64,000 bases of DNA from Indioceanicola profundi (GTDB taxonomy: Bacteria > Pseudomonadota > Alphaproteobacteria > Azospirillales > Azospirillaceae). The DNA lies in NCBI RefSeq assembly GCF_003568845.1, contig NZ_CP030126.1:1391001-1455000 (forward strand), written 5' to 3'. Below, piece after piece: positions 48,074-57,113 of the stretch (position 1 is the stretch's first letter; each line of letters begins with the position of its first letter). The notes beneath the pieces were generated by a model that was given only the letters and a program-made list of their open reading frames with translations, searched no databases and was not told the origin of the DNA. The position numbers and the translations under genes were made by a program.

Positions 48074-48877
48074 TTATTCCGTCCGCTGCTTCTTCCGACC
48101 GATCAGGGCGGCGATGATGCCATGGAAGGTGCGGATTTCCTGCTCCGTCATGTGCGCCCGCTGAAGCGTGTTGCGCACGTTGCGGACCATGGACGGCTTC
48201 TTGTCCGGATGGGTGTAGAAGCCGGTCTGGTCCAACTCCCCCTCCAGATGGTCGAACAGGTTGTGCAGCTCTTCCTTGGTGGCCGGGCGGCTCTGGCCGG
48301 TATGGGTGTAGAACTCCTCCGTCCGGTCGTTCGCCATCCACCACTCATAGGCCACCAGCAGCACCGCCTGGGCGAGGTTGAGGGAGGAGAAGCCGGGATT
48401 CAGCGGGACGGAGATCATGGTGTCGGACAGCACGATGTCGTCATTCACCAGCCCGGTGCGCTCCGGCCCGAACAGGATGCCGACCTGCCGGCCCGCCGCC
48501 TCATGGGCGCGGATGTCGCGGGCGGCACGCCGGGGAGTGACGATGTCCTTGACCATGTCGCGCACGCGCGCCGCGGTGGAATAGACCTTCTGCAGATCGG
48601 CCACGGCTTCCTGCGTGGTTTCGAACACCTTCACCTTGTCCAGCACCAGCGTGGCCCCTGCCGAGGCGCTGACCGCCTTCTCGTTGGGCCAGCCGTCGCG
48701 CGGGTTGACCAGCCGCAGCTCCGTCAGGCCGCAGTTCAGCATGGCCCGGGCGCAGGTCCCGATATTCTCCCCCATCTGGGGCTCGACCAGGATGATGACC
48801 GGGCCGCCTTGGCTGGTGGCGTCGGGGCCGGCATCCGCCTTGGCCATCAGTTTCGGGCGGTTCGTGCCGCTGCTCAT
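48074..48877 (-). CDS. tRNA (cytidine/uridine-32 2'-O)-methyltransferase TrmJ-like
   Basis: 267-residue SPOUT-fold RNA methyltransferase. Domain signatures: VIILVEPQMGENIGTCARAMLNCGL (motif 1 with the catalytic-loop Asn/Arg), ILFGPERTGLVNDDI (motif 2) and ISVPLNPGFSSLNLAQAVLLVAYE (motif 3). The extra C-terminal helices after residue 180 (EELHNLFDHLEGELDQTGFY) match TrmJ rather than TrmH. The start is placed at 48877; the frame stays open to 49468 inside alkA, which is taken as coincidence. It probably methylates position 32 of tRNA anticodon loops. Confidence 0.9.
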   Translation of the reverse strand: MSSGTNRPKLMAKADAGPDATSQGGPVIILVEPQMGENIGTCARAMLNCGLTELRLVNPRDGWPNEKAVSASAGATLVLDKVKVFETTQEAVADLQKVYSTAARVRDMVKDIVTPRRAARDIRAHEAAGRQVGILFGPERTGLVNDDIVLSDTMISVPLNPGFSSLNLAQAVLLVAYEWWMANDRTEEFYTHTGQSRPATKEELHNLFDHLEGELDQTGFYTHPDKKPSMVRNVRNTLQRAHMTEQEIRTFHGIIAALIGRKKQRTE

Positions 48878-48963
48878 TGCTTTGCTTCTGTACTGGAACG
48901 CGATGCGGCCCTTTTTGGCCGCACCCTGCCGGGGTGGCAAGACAGAAAGCCGCAGACCGGCCC

Positions 48964-49830
48964 CTAATCCGACAGGCTGGCCCAGAGACAGGCCGTCGCA
49001 TGGCTGCGATAGGGGGCGAAGGGCTGCATCAGCGCGACCTGCTCCGCCGGGGTCGGCCGCCGCTCCCAACGATGAAACCGCTGCAGGGCCGCAGCAAGCC
49101 CGGCATCGCCCGCGGGCACGCAGTCCGGGAAGCCGCAGCTCCGCATCAGCACATATTGGCGGGTCCAGGGTCCGATCCCGCGGATGCCGGTCAACCTGCC
49201 TTCCGCCTCTTCCGCCGACAGCTCGGGCAGCCTTTCGATGTCCAGCCGCCCCTCGGCGATGTGGCGGGCGACGCCGATCAGATAGTCGGCCTTGGAGCGG
49301 GAGAACTTGCGCACAGTCAGCAGATCGGGGCTCAGCCCTGCCACCCGCTCCGGCGTCGGATGGGCGATCCCCCCATTGCGATGCGGCAGCCCGACCAGCT
49401 CGATCAGTGTCCGCCGCAGCGTGGCGGCGAAGGTCAGGTTGACCTGCTGCCCAACGATGGCCCAGCACAGCCCCTCGAACACCGTGGCGGACAGCGGGAA
49501 GCGCAGACCTTCCCGCCCGGCCAGCAGCCGCGCCACATCCGGTTCCGAAGCGGCCCGCGCCTCCAGCGGCCCCGGGTCATGCAGCAGGCCCAGCATCCGC
49601 CGCGTCGTTCGCTCCGCGATATCGGGAAATCCCGGCACGTCACAGTCGACTGCCGCGGCCCCATCCTCCAGCGCGATGTGCAGCCCCAGTGCCGCCCCCT
49701 GAACCTCCAGCACCTTCGACAGGGTATTCCCCTCGACCCGTTCCGCCGGGCTCTGCCGGTCGCGGCCCTGGTAGGACAGTGCCCAGTCGGGGCGGTAGCG
49801 GGGCGGCAAAGGGATGCGGATCGTGCTCAC
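48964..49830 (-). CDS. alkA: DNA-3-methyladenine glycosylase II (AlkA-like)
   Basis: 288-residue alkylation-repair glycosylase with an N-terminal AlkA-type region and a HhH-GPD core at about 115-285. It shows [23 protein letters not shown] (helix before the hairpin), the helix-hairpin-helix [18 protein letters not shown], and catalytic Asp in PAGDAGL near residue 242. Its start overlaps the lolD stop by 4 nt, so it belongs to the lol transcript. A second, unrelated 3-methyladenine glycosylase (Tag) lies at 61021. Confidence 0.92.
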   Translation of the reverse strand: MSTIRIPLPPRYRPDWALSYQGRDRQSPAERVEGNTLSKVLEVQGAALGLHIALEDGAAAVDCDVPGFPDIAERTTRRMLGLLHDPGPLEARAASEPDVARLLAGREGLRFPLSATVFEGLCWAIVGQQVNLTFAATLRRTLIELVGLPHRNGGIAHPTPERVAGLSPDLLTVRKFSRSKADYLIGVARHIAEGRLDIERLPELSAEEAEGRLTGIRGIGPWTRQYVLMRSCGFPDCVPAGDAGLAAALQRFHRWERRPTPAEQVALMQPFAPYRSHATACLWASLSD

Positions 49831-50507
49831 TGCTCCACCAGCAGCCCGTCGCGCATCTCCAGCACCCGGTCCATGCGCTGCGCCAGCTCCAGATTGTGGG
49901 TCGCGACCAGGGCGCCCACCCGCTGGGTCTTCACCAGATCGGCCAGCATGGCGAACACGATCTCCGACGTGGCGTGGTCCAGATTGCCCGTGGGCTCATC
50001 CGCGATCAGAACCTGCGGCCGGTTCGCCAGGGCGCGGGCGATGGCGACGCGCTGTTGCTCGCCGCCCGACAGCTTCGCCGGGCGGTGGCTGGCCCGTGCG
50101 CTCAGCCCCACCATGCCCAGCAGATCCAGCGCTCGCTCCCGCGCGGCTCCCCGCCCGACACCGGCGATCATCTGCGGGAGGATGATGTTCTCCTCCGCGC
50201 TGAACTCGGGCAGCAGATGGTGGAATTGGTAGACGAAGCCGATCCGGTTCCGCCGCAGCGCCGTCCGGTCCGCATCCGAAAGCCCCTTCGTGGAGCGCCC
50301 GTCCACGACCACGTCGCCGCCGTCCGCCTTTTCCAGCAGGCCGGCGATGTGCAGCAGCGTGGACTTGCCGGCACCGCTCGGCCCGACAAGCGCCACCAGC
50401 TCACCGGGCTGGATCGTGCAGGCAGCTCCCTGCAGCACGTCCAGCCGCTGCCCGGCCTGGGTGAAGCTGCGCCGTAGATCGTCGAGGATCAGCACGGGAT
50501 CATTCAT
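49827..50507 (-). CDS. lolD: Lipoprotein-releasing ABC transporter ATPase LolD
   Basis: 226-residue ATPase powering release of lipoproteins from the inner membrane to LolA. Walker A GPSGAGKS, signature [16 protein letters not shown], Walker [13 protein letters not shown], switch His in ATHN. It belongs to the MacB/LolD branch ([28 protein letters not shown]). It overlaps the upstream permease by 8 nt and alkA by 4 nt. Confidence 0.96.
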   Translation of the reverse strand: MNDPVLILDDLRRSFTQAGQRLDVLQGAACTIQPGELVALVGPSGAGKSTLLHIAGLLEKADGGDVVVDGRSTKGLSDADRTALRRNRIGFVYQFHHLLPEFSAEENIILPQMIAGVGRGAARERALDLLGMVGLSARASHRPAKLSGGEQQRVAIARALANRPQVLIADEPTGNLDHATSEIVFAMLADLVKTQRVGALVATHNLELAQRMDRVLEMRDGLLVEQ

Positions 50508-51756
50508 GACGGAGCACCTCCACAGGTTCCAGCCGCGCCGCGCGCCATGACGGATACAGCGTGGCCAGGAAACACAGCCCCACGGCCATCAGCGCCACCT
50601 GCGCCACCTGCCAGGGGTCGACGTCGGATGGCAGTTCGGACAGGAAATAGATGTCGGCATTGAACAGGTCGGTGCCGGTCAGTGCCTGGACCGCTTGGCG
50701 CAGCCCCTCCACATTCCCGGCCACCACCACGCCCAGCACTACGCCCGCCACCGTGCCCAGCACGCCGATGGAGGCGCCGGACATGAAGAATATCCGCATG
50801 ATCATGCCGCGGGTCGCCCCCATGGTGCGCAGGATCGCGATCTCCCGCCCCTTGTCCTGCACCATCATGATCATTCCGGAGATGATGTTCAGCGCCGCGA
50901 CCAGCACGATCAGCCCCAGGATCAAGGACACGACGTTGCGCTGAGTCTCAATGAAGCCGAAGAAGGAGCCGTTGATCTGCCGCCAGTCCAGCACCGCCAC
51001 GTCCGGCGGCAGCGCCGCATCCACGGCATCGCGGGCCGGACCGGGATTGGATGGGTCGGCCAGATAAACCTCCAGCGTGCTTGCCCGGTCACCGGTCTCG
51101 AACAAGGCCTGCGCATCCTGCATCCGCATCAGCACGACGCCGCCATCGATCTGGGTCACGCCCAGTTGGAATATGCCAGTCACGGGGTAGGCCCGGGAGC
51201 GTGGAACCGCTCCTTCTCCGCCGGACTGCGGGCTCAGGATGGTGACGCGGTCGCCCAGCTTGATGCCGCCCTGATCCGCCAGCCGACGGCCGATCACGAT
51301 GCCATCGGCCTCAGGGAAGCTCCCCTCCTCGATCGCGTCGGCGAAGACCGCCCGCCGCTCGATATCCTCGGCCCGGATGCCCTTGACCGCGACGCCGGCG
51401 GACAGGTCCCGGTAGGACAGCAGGGCCGGACGGTCCAGGGAGGCGGTGACCGCCGTGACGCCCGGCAGGCCTGTCAGCCGGTCCGCATAGCCACGGTAAT
51501 CGGCAATCGGCTCGCCCATCCCATGCACCAGAACATGTCCCTGGAAGCTCAGGATGCGGGCCAGCAGGTCCTTGCTGAACCCGTTGAACACGGCCAGCGT
51601 GACGATCAGCGTCGCCACCCCCAGCACGATGCCCAGGAAGGAGAATCCGGCGATGACGGAGATGAAGCCTTCCTGCCGGCGGGCGCGCAGATAGCGGAAG
51701 GCGATCATCCGCTCCGCCGCGGAGAAGATGCCGACCTTGTTCATGGCATCAGCCAT
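50500..51756 (-). CDS. lolE: Lipoprotein-releasing ABC transporter permease, second copy (LolC/E family)
   Basis: 418 residues, four-helix permease of the LolC/E family: one N-terminal helix ([30 protein letters not shown]), a large periplasmic domain (about 60-270), then three helices near the C-terminus ([20 protein letters not shown] and following). It starts at 51756, overlapping the end of the first permease by 8 nt (in-frame ATG 51744 also possible). It ends [17 protein letters not shown], the usual FtsX-family terminus. Which copy is LolC or LolE cannot be decided; symbols follow gene order. Confidence 0.93.
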   Translation of the reverse strand: MADAMNKVGIFSAAERMIAFRYLRARRQEGFISVIAGFSFLGIVLGVATLIVTLAVFNGFSKDLLARILSFQGHVLVHGMGEPIADYRGYADRLTGLPGVTAVTASLDRPALLSYRDLSAGVAVKGIRAEDIERRAVFADAIEEGSFPEADGIVIGRRLADQGGIKLGDRVTILSPQSGGEGAVPRSRAYPVTGIFQLGVTQIDGGVVLMRMQDAQALFETGDRASTLEVYLADPSNPGPARDAVDAALPPDVAVLDWRQINGSFFGFIETQRNVVSLILGLIVLVAALNIISGMIMMVQDKGREIAILRTMGATRGMIMRIFFMSGASIGVLGTVAGVVLGVVVAGNVEGLRQAVQALTGTDLFNADIYFLSELPSDVDPWQVAQVALMAVGLCFLATLYPSWRAARLEPVEVLRHE

Positions 51757-52987
51757 AGCGCAGCGCCTCCACCGGGTCGAGCCGGGCTGCGCGCATGGCC
51801 GGGTACACCGTCGCCCCGACGGAGAGCACAAGCCCCATAGCCACCACCAGCGCCACCTCGCCCCAGTCGATCACCGCCGGCAGGTCGCTGATGAAGCCGA
51901 CCTCCGCCTGCGCTCCGCCGCCGGAGAGCGCCGTGATCGCCGCACCGATGGGCCTGAGATTCTCGGTCACCGCGATGCCCAGCCCGAACCCGGCCAGCGT
52001 GCCCACCACGCCGATGGAGGCCCCGGCCAGCAGGAACACCCGCATGATGCTGCCCTGGCCAGCACCCATGGTGCGCAGGATGGCGATGTCCGGCCCCTTG
52101 TCGCGGACCAGCATGACCATGCTGCTGATGATGTTGAAGCTGGCGACCAGGATGATCAGGGTCAGCACGATGAACATCGCCACCCGCTCAACCGCCAGGG
52201 CGGTGACCAGGCTGGCATTCAGGTCGCGCCAGTCCCGCACCCGCAGCTCCGGCCCGGCCGCGGGCTCCAGCGCCGCGCGCATGGCCTCCGGATCCTGCGG
52301 ATCGGTGACGAACACGTCGATCCCGGTCACCGCTTCGGGCATGCGGAAGAAAGTCTGTGCGGTTTCCAGCGGCATGTAGAGCAGGCTCTGATCGAACTCC
52401 GCCATTTCCAGGTTCAGCACGGCATAGACGGTGAAGGTGCGCTTGCGCGGGATCACGCCGAAGGGCGTCGGCGTGCCGCGCGGGCTGATCAGCGTGATCT
52501 CCGACCCGACTCCGACGCCCAATTGACGGGCCAGCCCGATGCCGAGCGCCACCCCATCCTCCCCCAGGTCGGGAAGGCCCATCATCACCGACCGTCCCAC
52601 GATGGGCCGCTTGGCGAAATCCTCGGAGGCCAATCCTCGCACCTGCGCCCCGGTCGCCCGGCCGCCGACGGTTATCAGCGCCTGCGCCTCGATCACCGGC
52701 ATGGCCTGGACCACGCCGGGTGCGGTCCGCACCCGCTCCAGTACCGGCCCGTAATCCCGGAGGTTGCCCTGCTGGGCGGTGAGGACGGCATGGGCATTGA
52801 TGCCCTGGATGCGCCCGATCAGCTCCGCCCGGAAGCCGTTCATGACCGACATGACGATGATCAGCGTCGCGACGCCAAGCGCGATCCCCAGGAAGGAGAA
52901 TCCGGCGATGACCGACACCGTCCCTTCCTGCCGGCGGGAGCGGAGGTAGCGGAGCGCCACCAGGCGTTCGAATGCGGAAAAGACCAT
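51749..52987 (-). CDS. lolC: Lipoprotein-releasing ABC transporter permease, first copy (LolC/E family)
   Basis: 412 residues, paralogous to the next gene: [47 protein letters not shown] at the N-terminus, a periplasmic domain, then three C-terminal helices and [17 protein letters not shown]. The start MVFSAFERL (52987) is preferred from family alignment over the GTG at 52999. The three genes lolC, lolE, lolD overlap, so the complex is made from one message. Partner proteins LolA and LolB are not in the window. Confidence 0.94.
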   Translation of the reverse strand: MVFSAFERLVALRYLRSRRQEGTVSVIAGFSFLGIALGVATLIIVMSVMNGFRAELIGRIQGINAHAVLTAQQGNLRDYGPVLERVRTAPGVVQAMPVIEAQALITVGGRATGAQVRGLASEDFAKRPIVGRSVMMGLPDLGEDGVALGIGLARQLGVGVGSEITLISPRGTPTPFGVIPRKRTFTVYAVLNLEMAEFDQSLLYMPLETAQTFFRMPEAVTGIDVFVTDPQDPEAMRAALEPAAGPELRVRDWRDLNASLVTALAVERVAMFIVLTLIILVASFNIISSMVMLVRDKGPDIAILRTMGAGQGSIMRVFLLAGASIGVVGTLAGFGLGIAVTENLRPIGAAITALSGGGAQAEVGFISDLPAVIDWGEVALVVAMGLVLSVGATVYPAMRAARLDPVEALRYG

Positions 52988-53090
52988 GGACGCTTTCACA
53001 ACGGAACCAGCCGCATCCCGGGAGATGCCGCCTCAACAGGGCGCGAATATGGCGCTCAGGGCTGCATTCGTCTGCAACAATCTCCAGCGG

Positions 53091-53381
53091 TCAGAACCGT
53101 TGCTGCCGGTGGGCGGGATCACGGCTGGTGTGGAAGCAGGCGACCACGCGCACGCTCCGTTCGGAGACGTAGAAGTAGAGAACATAGGGAAAGCGCCGGA
53201 GTGAGGCGCGCCGGGCGCCCTTCTCAGCCATCGGAAATGCCAACGGATGCATCGACAGGCGCTGGGCGAGCGATCTCAAATCCTCCAGCAGCTCACTTCC
53301 CAGCCCCTCGCCTTGGTCGTCGTACCACGCCTTGGCTGATGCGATGTCCGCCTTTGCTTCGGCGGAGAAGACCACGCGCAT
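53091..53381 (-). CDS. ParE/RelE-family toxin
   Basis: 96 residues with the ParE toxin pattern: MRVVFSAEAKADIASAKAWYDDQGEGLGSELLEDL, a middle HPLAFPMAEKGARRASLRRFPYVLYF and a terminal VVACFHTSRDP. It follows the antitoxin gene by 2 nt on the same strand. ParE toxins poison gyrase, while RelE toxins cut mRNA; the sequence resembles the ParE-like plasmid stabilisation branch. Confidence 0.88.
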   Translation of the reverse strand: MRVVFSAEAKADIASAKAWYDDQGEGLGSELLEDLRSLAQRLSMHPLAFPMAEKGARRASLRRFPYVLYFYVSERSVRVVACFHTSRDPAHRQQRF

Positions 53382-53383
53382 GA

Positions 53384-53593
53384 TCAGCGGGTCCGACGTT
53401 CCAGATCGGCTTCCAACTCGTCCCATGTGAACCAGTCCGTCTGCCCGGATTCGGCCAGCTCCATGCGATGCTCAAGCTCTGCGGCTTGCGCATCGGTCAG
53501 AGACAGGCGGTCCTTCTCAAGGCTTTCCCAAAGCTCACCGATGAGTTGGAGGCGTTGCTGCGGCGTCAGGTGAGAGAAGTCGAGAACGGGCAT
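53384..53593 (-). CDS. Addiction-module antitoxin (Unstab_antitox family)
   Basis: 69 residues. It begins MPVLDFSHLTPQQRLQLIGELWESLE, then DAQAAELEHRMELAE and ends DWFTWDELEADLERR, matching the small antitoxins paired with ParE/RelE toxins (PF09720). GAGAACGGGC precedes the ATG at 53593. It should neutralise the toxin that starts 2 nt downstream. Confidence 0.9.
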   Translation of the reverse strand: MPVLDFSHLTPQQRLQLIGELWESLEKDRLSLTDAQAAELEHRMELAESGQTDWFTWDELEADLERRTR

Positions 53594-53661
53594 GGGCGAC
53601 TCTCGGAGCGGAAACCTTCCGTGAATCTGGCACTGCCGACGGGGCCTGTCCACCCCGCCTT

Positions 53662-54861
53662 CTACTCCGCCACGGCGATAGCCGCCGCCCGTCGCGTCGG
53701 CGCGCAGGCGAAGATCACCGCCGCGAGGATGCCCAGACCACCACAGGCCAGCCACAGCAGGTTGGGATCGGCGGCATAGAGTGCGCCGCCGGCGGCAGGG
53801 CCCAGCAGGGACGACCAGCCCCAACTGGCGCTCAGCGTGCCCTGGTACAGGGCGCGCCGTCCCGGCGGGGCCGCCCTGGCCAGGAGGGCCGGCGCGACTG
53901 GCGATATGATCATCTCCCCGAAGGTCCAGAGCACCACGGTGGCGCAGTAGAGCGGCAGGGTTTCCACGGCCCCGGTCAGGGCCATGCCGCCGCCGAACAG
54001 CAGCGCGCCTGTTGCCAGGGCCAGCCGCGGCTCGACCTTCGCGACCCACTGCGCGATGGGCAGGGACAGGGCCACGACGGTCAGACCGTTCAGGGCGATG
54101 GCGATGCCGTAATCGGTGTTGGACAGCCCGTCCGCCCGCATGGCCAGCGGCAGCATGGAGTAGGACTGGAAGAACAGGATGGCGGTCAGGATCGAGCCGC
54201 CGGACACCGTCCACACCACCGGGTCGCGCAGCACCCGCCAGGCGTTGGGCCGGGTCAGCCCCGGCCCGCCGCCGGCGACATGCCGCTCCGGCTCGCGGAA
54301 CAGCAGCACCAGGATCACGGCATAGGCCAGGATGACGGCACCATTGGCGAAGAACAGCGCGCCGTAGCCCAGCATGGCCAGCGCCCCGCCCAGCACCGGC
54401 ACGATGGCGGAGCCGATGTTGGCGACCCAGTAGTTCAGGGCGAACACCTTCACCCGCCTGTCCTCCGGCACCATGTCGGCCATCGCCGCCATGGCGGCCG
54501 GCTTGTAGATGTCGGCGAACAGGCCGGTGAAGAACAGCCCGACGGCCAGGAGCCAGGGCGCCTCCACGAACGGTCCCAGCGGGAACAGGCAGCCGGCGCC
54601 GAGCAGGGAGATCAGCATGGCCGGCCGCCGGCCCAGCCGGTCGGCCACCAACCCGCCCACAACGCTGCCCAGCACCGCCCCGGCCCCGTAGCCGGACACG
54701 ATCAGCCCGGCCCGGTCGGGCGTCAGTCCCCGCGCCTCCGTCAGGAACAGGGTGAGGAACGGGGCGACCATGTAGCCGATGCGGAGCAGCAGCACGCCGC
54801 CCAGCAGCACCCAGACCCCGCGCGGATAGCCGGACAGGCCGGCGGTCCACCGCTTCGGCAT
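53662..54861 (-). CDS. MFS transporter
   Basis: 399-residue major facilitator with twelve predicted helices. The loop 2-3 motif is GLVADRLGRRPAM (GxxxDxxGRRP), repeated weakly in the second half. It starts MPKRWTAGLSGYPRGVW at 54861; the frame runs open to 54981. Similar to drug-efflux MFS proteins, substrate unknown. On the same strand as proS and DUF2798, probably one transcript. Confidence 0.88.
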   Translation of the reverse strand: MPKRWTAGLSGYPRGVWVLLGGVLLLRIGYMVAPFLTLFLTEARGLTPDRAGLIVSGYGAGAVLGSVVGGLVADRLGRRPAMLISLLGAGCLFPLGPFVEAPWLLAVGLFFTGLFADIYKPAAMAAMADMVPEDRRVKVFALNYWVANIGSAIVPVLGGALAMLGYGALFFANGAVILAYAVILVLLFREPERHVAGGGPGLTRPNAWRVLRDPVVWTVSGGSILTAILFFQSYSMLPLAMRADGLSNTDYGIAIALNGLTVVALSLPIAQWVAKVEPRLALATGALLFGGGMALTGAVETLPLYCATVVLWTFGEMIISPVAPALLARAAPPGRRALYQGTLSASWGWSSLLGPAAGGALYAADPNLLWLACGGLGILAAVIFACAPTRRAAAIAVAE

Positions 54862-54878
54862 TCGGAAAATCCCCTGGC

Positions 54879-55133
54879 TCAGGCGGCGGGCGGCGGGAGG
54901 GTCAGGCGGGCGACGACGCGACGGACCAGCGGGGCCACGACCAGCACGGTGGGAAAGGCGACGCCCCAGGATGGAAGCCACGCCTGGAACCAGATCGCCG
55001 GGAAGTTCGGCGGCAGCCCGGTGGCGCGGAGTGTCGCGATGCCCGACACGATCAGGGACATAAGCCCCGACAGCAGGAACCCGAACAGGACCGGCGCATA
55101 GCGCGCCGGTATCAGCCCCTTCTGTTCCGACAT
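54879..55133 (-). CDS. DUF2798 membrane protein
   Basis: 84 residues, two hydrophobic helices (APVLFGFLLSGLMSLIVSGIATL and SWGVAFPTVLVVAPLVRRVV) with the conserved WLPSWGVAFPTVLVVAPLVR of the DUF2798 family. Function unknown. It lies 7 nt after proS and 17 nt before the MFS gene, same strand. Confidence 0.85.
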   Translation of the reverse strand: MSEQKGLIPARYAPVLFGFLLSGLMSLIVSGIATLRATGLPPNFPAIWFQAWLPSWGVAFPTVLVVAPLVRRVVARLTLPPPAA

Positions 55134-55140
55134 CGCCGCC

Positions 55141-56445
55141 TCAGCCCGTGACCTTCGCCAGCGCCTCTTCCACCGGCAGCTCCAGCTTCTCCCCGGTGGC
55201 GCGGCGCTTCACCTCGACGACGCCGTTCTTCAGCCCGCGCGGGCCGATGGTGAGCTGCCAGGGAATGCCGATCAGGTCCATGTCGGCGAACTTGGCGCCC
55301 GGCCGTTCGTTGCGGTCGTCATAGAGCACGTCGACGCCCTGGGCCTGGAGCCTGCCATAGAGCTCATCGCAGACGCGGGCGCATTCGGCGTCGTCGGCCT
55401 TGAGATTGATCAGGGCCACCTTGAAGGGCGCGATCGGGTCCGGCCAGACGATGCCATTCTCGTCATGGCTGGCCTCGATGATGGCGGCGACCACGCGGCT
55501 GACGCCGATGCCGTAGCTGCCCATCTCCACCGTCACCGGCTGCCCGTCGGGGCCGGCGACCACGGCGCCCATGGGGGCGGAGTATTTGGTGCCGAAATAG
55601 AAGATGTGCCCGACCTCGATCCCGCGCGCCGTCTCCAGCTCCGCCGGGGCCGTGGCGGGATCGTGCATCTCCTCCGTCGCGGCATAGATGTTGGTGTACT
55701 TCTCGAAGAAGTCCTTCAGGTCGCTGCCATAGCCGGGATCGTCGGCCAGCACGTCCATCTCCAGCCACTGCCTGTCGCAGAAGACCTGGCTCTCGCCCGT
55801 CTCCGCCAGGATGATGAATTCGTGGGAGAGGTCGCCGCCGATGGGGCCGGTGTCGGCGCGCATCGGGATCGCTTTGATGCCCATGCGGGCGAAGGTGCGC
55901 AGATAGGCCAGGAACATCCGGCGGTAGGACAGCTCCGCCCCGGCCCGATCCAGGTCGAAGGAGTAGTTGTCCTTCATCAGGAACTCGCGGCCCCGCATCA
56001 GGCCGAAGCGCGGCCGGATCTCATCCCGGAACTTCCACTGGATATGGTAGAGATTCTTCGGCAGGTCCTTGTAGCTCTTCACGAACGTCTTGAAGATGTC
56101 GGTGATCATCTCCTCGTTCGTGGGGCCGTACAGCATCTCCCGCTCATGCCGGTCGGTGATGCGCAGCATCTCCTTGCCATAGGCCTCGTACCGGCCGGAC
56201 TGCTTCCACAGGTCGGCGGACTGGATGGTGGGCATCAGCATTTCCTGGGCCCCTGCCCGGTCCTGCTCCTCCCGCACGATCTGGCTGACCTTCTGCAACA
56301 CCTTCCAGCCCAGCGGCAGCCACGCATAGATGCCGGCGGAGGTCTGCCGGATCATGCCCGCGCGCAGCATCAGCCGATGGCTGACCACCTGCGCCTCGGC
56401 GGGGTTCTCTTTCAGCGTGGGCAGGAAGAAGGCGGACATGCGCAT
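55141..56445 (-). CDS. proS: Prolyl-tRNA synthetase (short, alphaproteobacterial type)
   Basis: 434-residue class II synthetase lacking the inserted editing domain of longer bacterial ProS. Motif 1 region ([17 protein letters not shown]), motif 2 ([25 protein letters not shown]) and motif 3 ([15 protein letters not shown]) are present, and an anticodon-binding domain follows ([26 protein letters not shown]). It starts [19 protein letters not shown] at 56445, with a second Met two codons later. The short form is typical of this class of bacteria. Head of a unit with DUF2798 and MFS. Confidence 0.97.
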   Translation of the reverse strand: MRMSAFFLPTLKENPAEAQVVSHRLMLRAGMIRQTSAGIYAWLPLGWKVLQKVSQIVREEQDRAGAQEMLMPTIQSADLWKQSGRYEAYGKEMLRITDRHEREMLYGPTNEEMITDIFKTFVKSYKDLPKNLYHIQWKFRDEIRPRFGLMRGREFLMKDNYSFDLDRAGAELSYRRMFLAYLRTFARMGIKAIPMRADTGPIGGDLSHEFIILAETGESQVFCDRQWLEMDVLADDPGYGSDLKDFFEKYTNIYAATEEMHDPATAPAELETARGIEVGHIFYFGTKYSAPMGAVVAGPDGQPVTVEMGSYGIGVSRVVAAIIEASHDENGIVWPDPIAPFKVALINLKADDAECARVCDELYGRLQAQGVDVLYDDRNERPGAKFADMDLIGIPWQLTIGPRGLKNGVVEVKRRATGEKLELPVEEALAKVTG

Positions 56446-56565
56446 GGGCGGGCACTCGTCGTGCGGGGTGGAAAGTCGCGCGGGACTTTAGGGATTCGCA
56501 CGGCGGGAGGCAACGGGCGTGGCAGCCGGGGCGGCCATGCCGGGAACAGCGGGCCTTGACGCACC

Positions 56566-56608
56566 TAACGCATCCCTTAACGCACCAAAGGCACCGCATA
56601 ACGCACCA
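56566..56608. repeat. Three short direct repeats TAACGCA
   Basis: TAACGCA(C/T)C occurs at 56566, 56578 and 56599 in the gene-free stretch upstream of proS. Spacing is 12 and 21 nt. It may be a small array of regulator sites for proS or part of a dispersed repeat; no more can be said. Confidence 0.35.
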
Positions 56609-56736
56609 TGATCGCCAGGAGTCGCGTTAGCCTGTCTCGGAGTTCACCATGTGCAAGCCGCCGGCGCTTGGCCGGTTCGGACAGAATGGAACAATTGAGG
56701 AACGTTGTCAGCCCGGTGGTTTTCGTCGGGGGAACC

Positions 56737-56768
56737 GTAGGTCGGATTAGCGAAGCGTAATCCGACAC
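56737..56768 (+). repeat. Palindromic GTAGGTCGGATTA-type repeat, copy 1
   Basis: Contains GTCGGATTA/TAATCCGAC, a perfect 9-bp inverted repeat (56741-56749 and 56758-56766) around GCGAAGCG, preceded by GTAG. A second copy in the opposite orientation lies at 57062-57097. Sequences of this kind occur between genes in many proteobacteria and resemble REP elements. Confidence 0.75.
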
Positions 56769-56829
56769 ACTGTGGCCGGTCTTCCCCGGTGGTGCCGGGT
56801 TGGAAAGCTCGGAAGGCAAGCTCCCGCCT

Positions 56830-56897
56830 CCAATTCCTCGCCCTAGCCGCCTTAGGCGTCTGCCTGCGGCAACGACAAGCTCAGGGTGAGGAATTGG
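56830..56897. repeat. Stem-loop repeat with GACAAGCTCAGGGTGAG core
   Basis: CCAATTCCTC (56830-56839) pairs with GAGGAATTGG (56888-56897), enclosing short internal hairpins and ACGACAAGCTCAGGGTGAG (56872-56890). The core reappears inverted at 56972-56991 as CTCACCTTGAGCTTGTCG, so this gap carries two copies of another dispersed repeat, seen widely as a TTCGACAAGCTCAGGGTGAG-like element. Confidence 0.6.
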
Positions 56898-56971
56898 GGG
56901 CTACCCTCCCTGCTCACAAATCAAACCCGTTTCGAAATCCCGGAAAGGCCAAGATGATCAGCAACCTCTAT

Positions 56972-56993
56972 CTCACCTTGAGCTTGTCGAAGG
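56972..56993. repeat. Inverted copy of the GACAAGCTCAGGGTGAG-type repeat
   Basis: CTCACCTTGAGCTTGTCGAA is nearly the reverse complement of the core at 56872-56890, about 100 nt away. The stretch 56446-57113 otherwise holds no open frame with a ribosome site or recognisable product. Confidence 0.6.
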
Positions 56994-57061
56994 GCGAGGG
57001 GGAGGTTGCGGGGCGCGGGTTTGTCGAACACCGACACACCGCCGCCGGTCCTCACCACCGC

Positions 57062-57097
57062 GTCGGATTACGCGGCGTTGCCGCTAATCCGACCTAC
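57062..57097 (-). repeat. Palindromic GTAGGTCGGATTA-type repeat, copy 2
   Basis: GTCGGATTA (57062-57070) and TAATCCGAC (57085-57093) followed by CTACG, the reverse complement of copy 1 with a longer loop. The two copies face each other across about 300 nt. Confidence 0.75.
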
Positions 57098-57113
57098 GGG
57101 TTCGCGAGGCACA

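Noticed and set aside
48877-49468. N-terminal extension of trmJ to 49468
   Set aside because: The extension lies inside alkA in another frame and lacks any domain; TrmJ homologues start near the chosen ATG.
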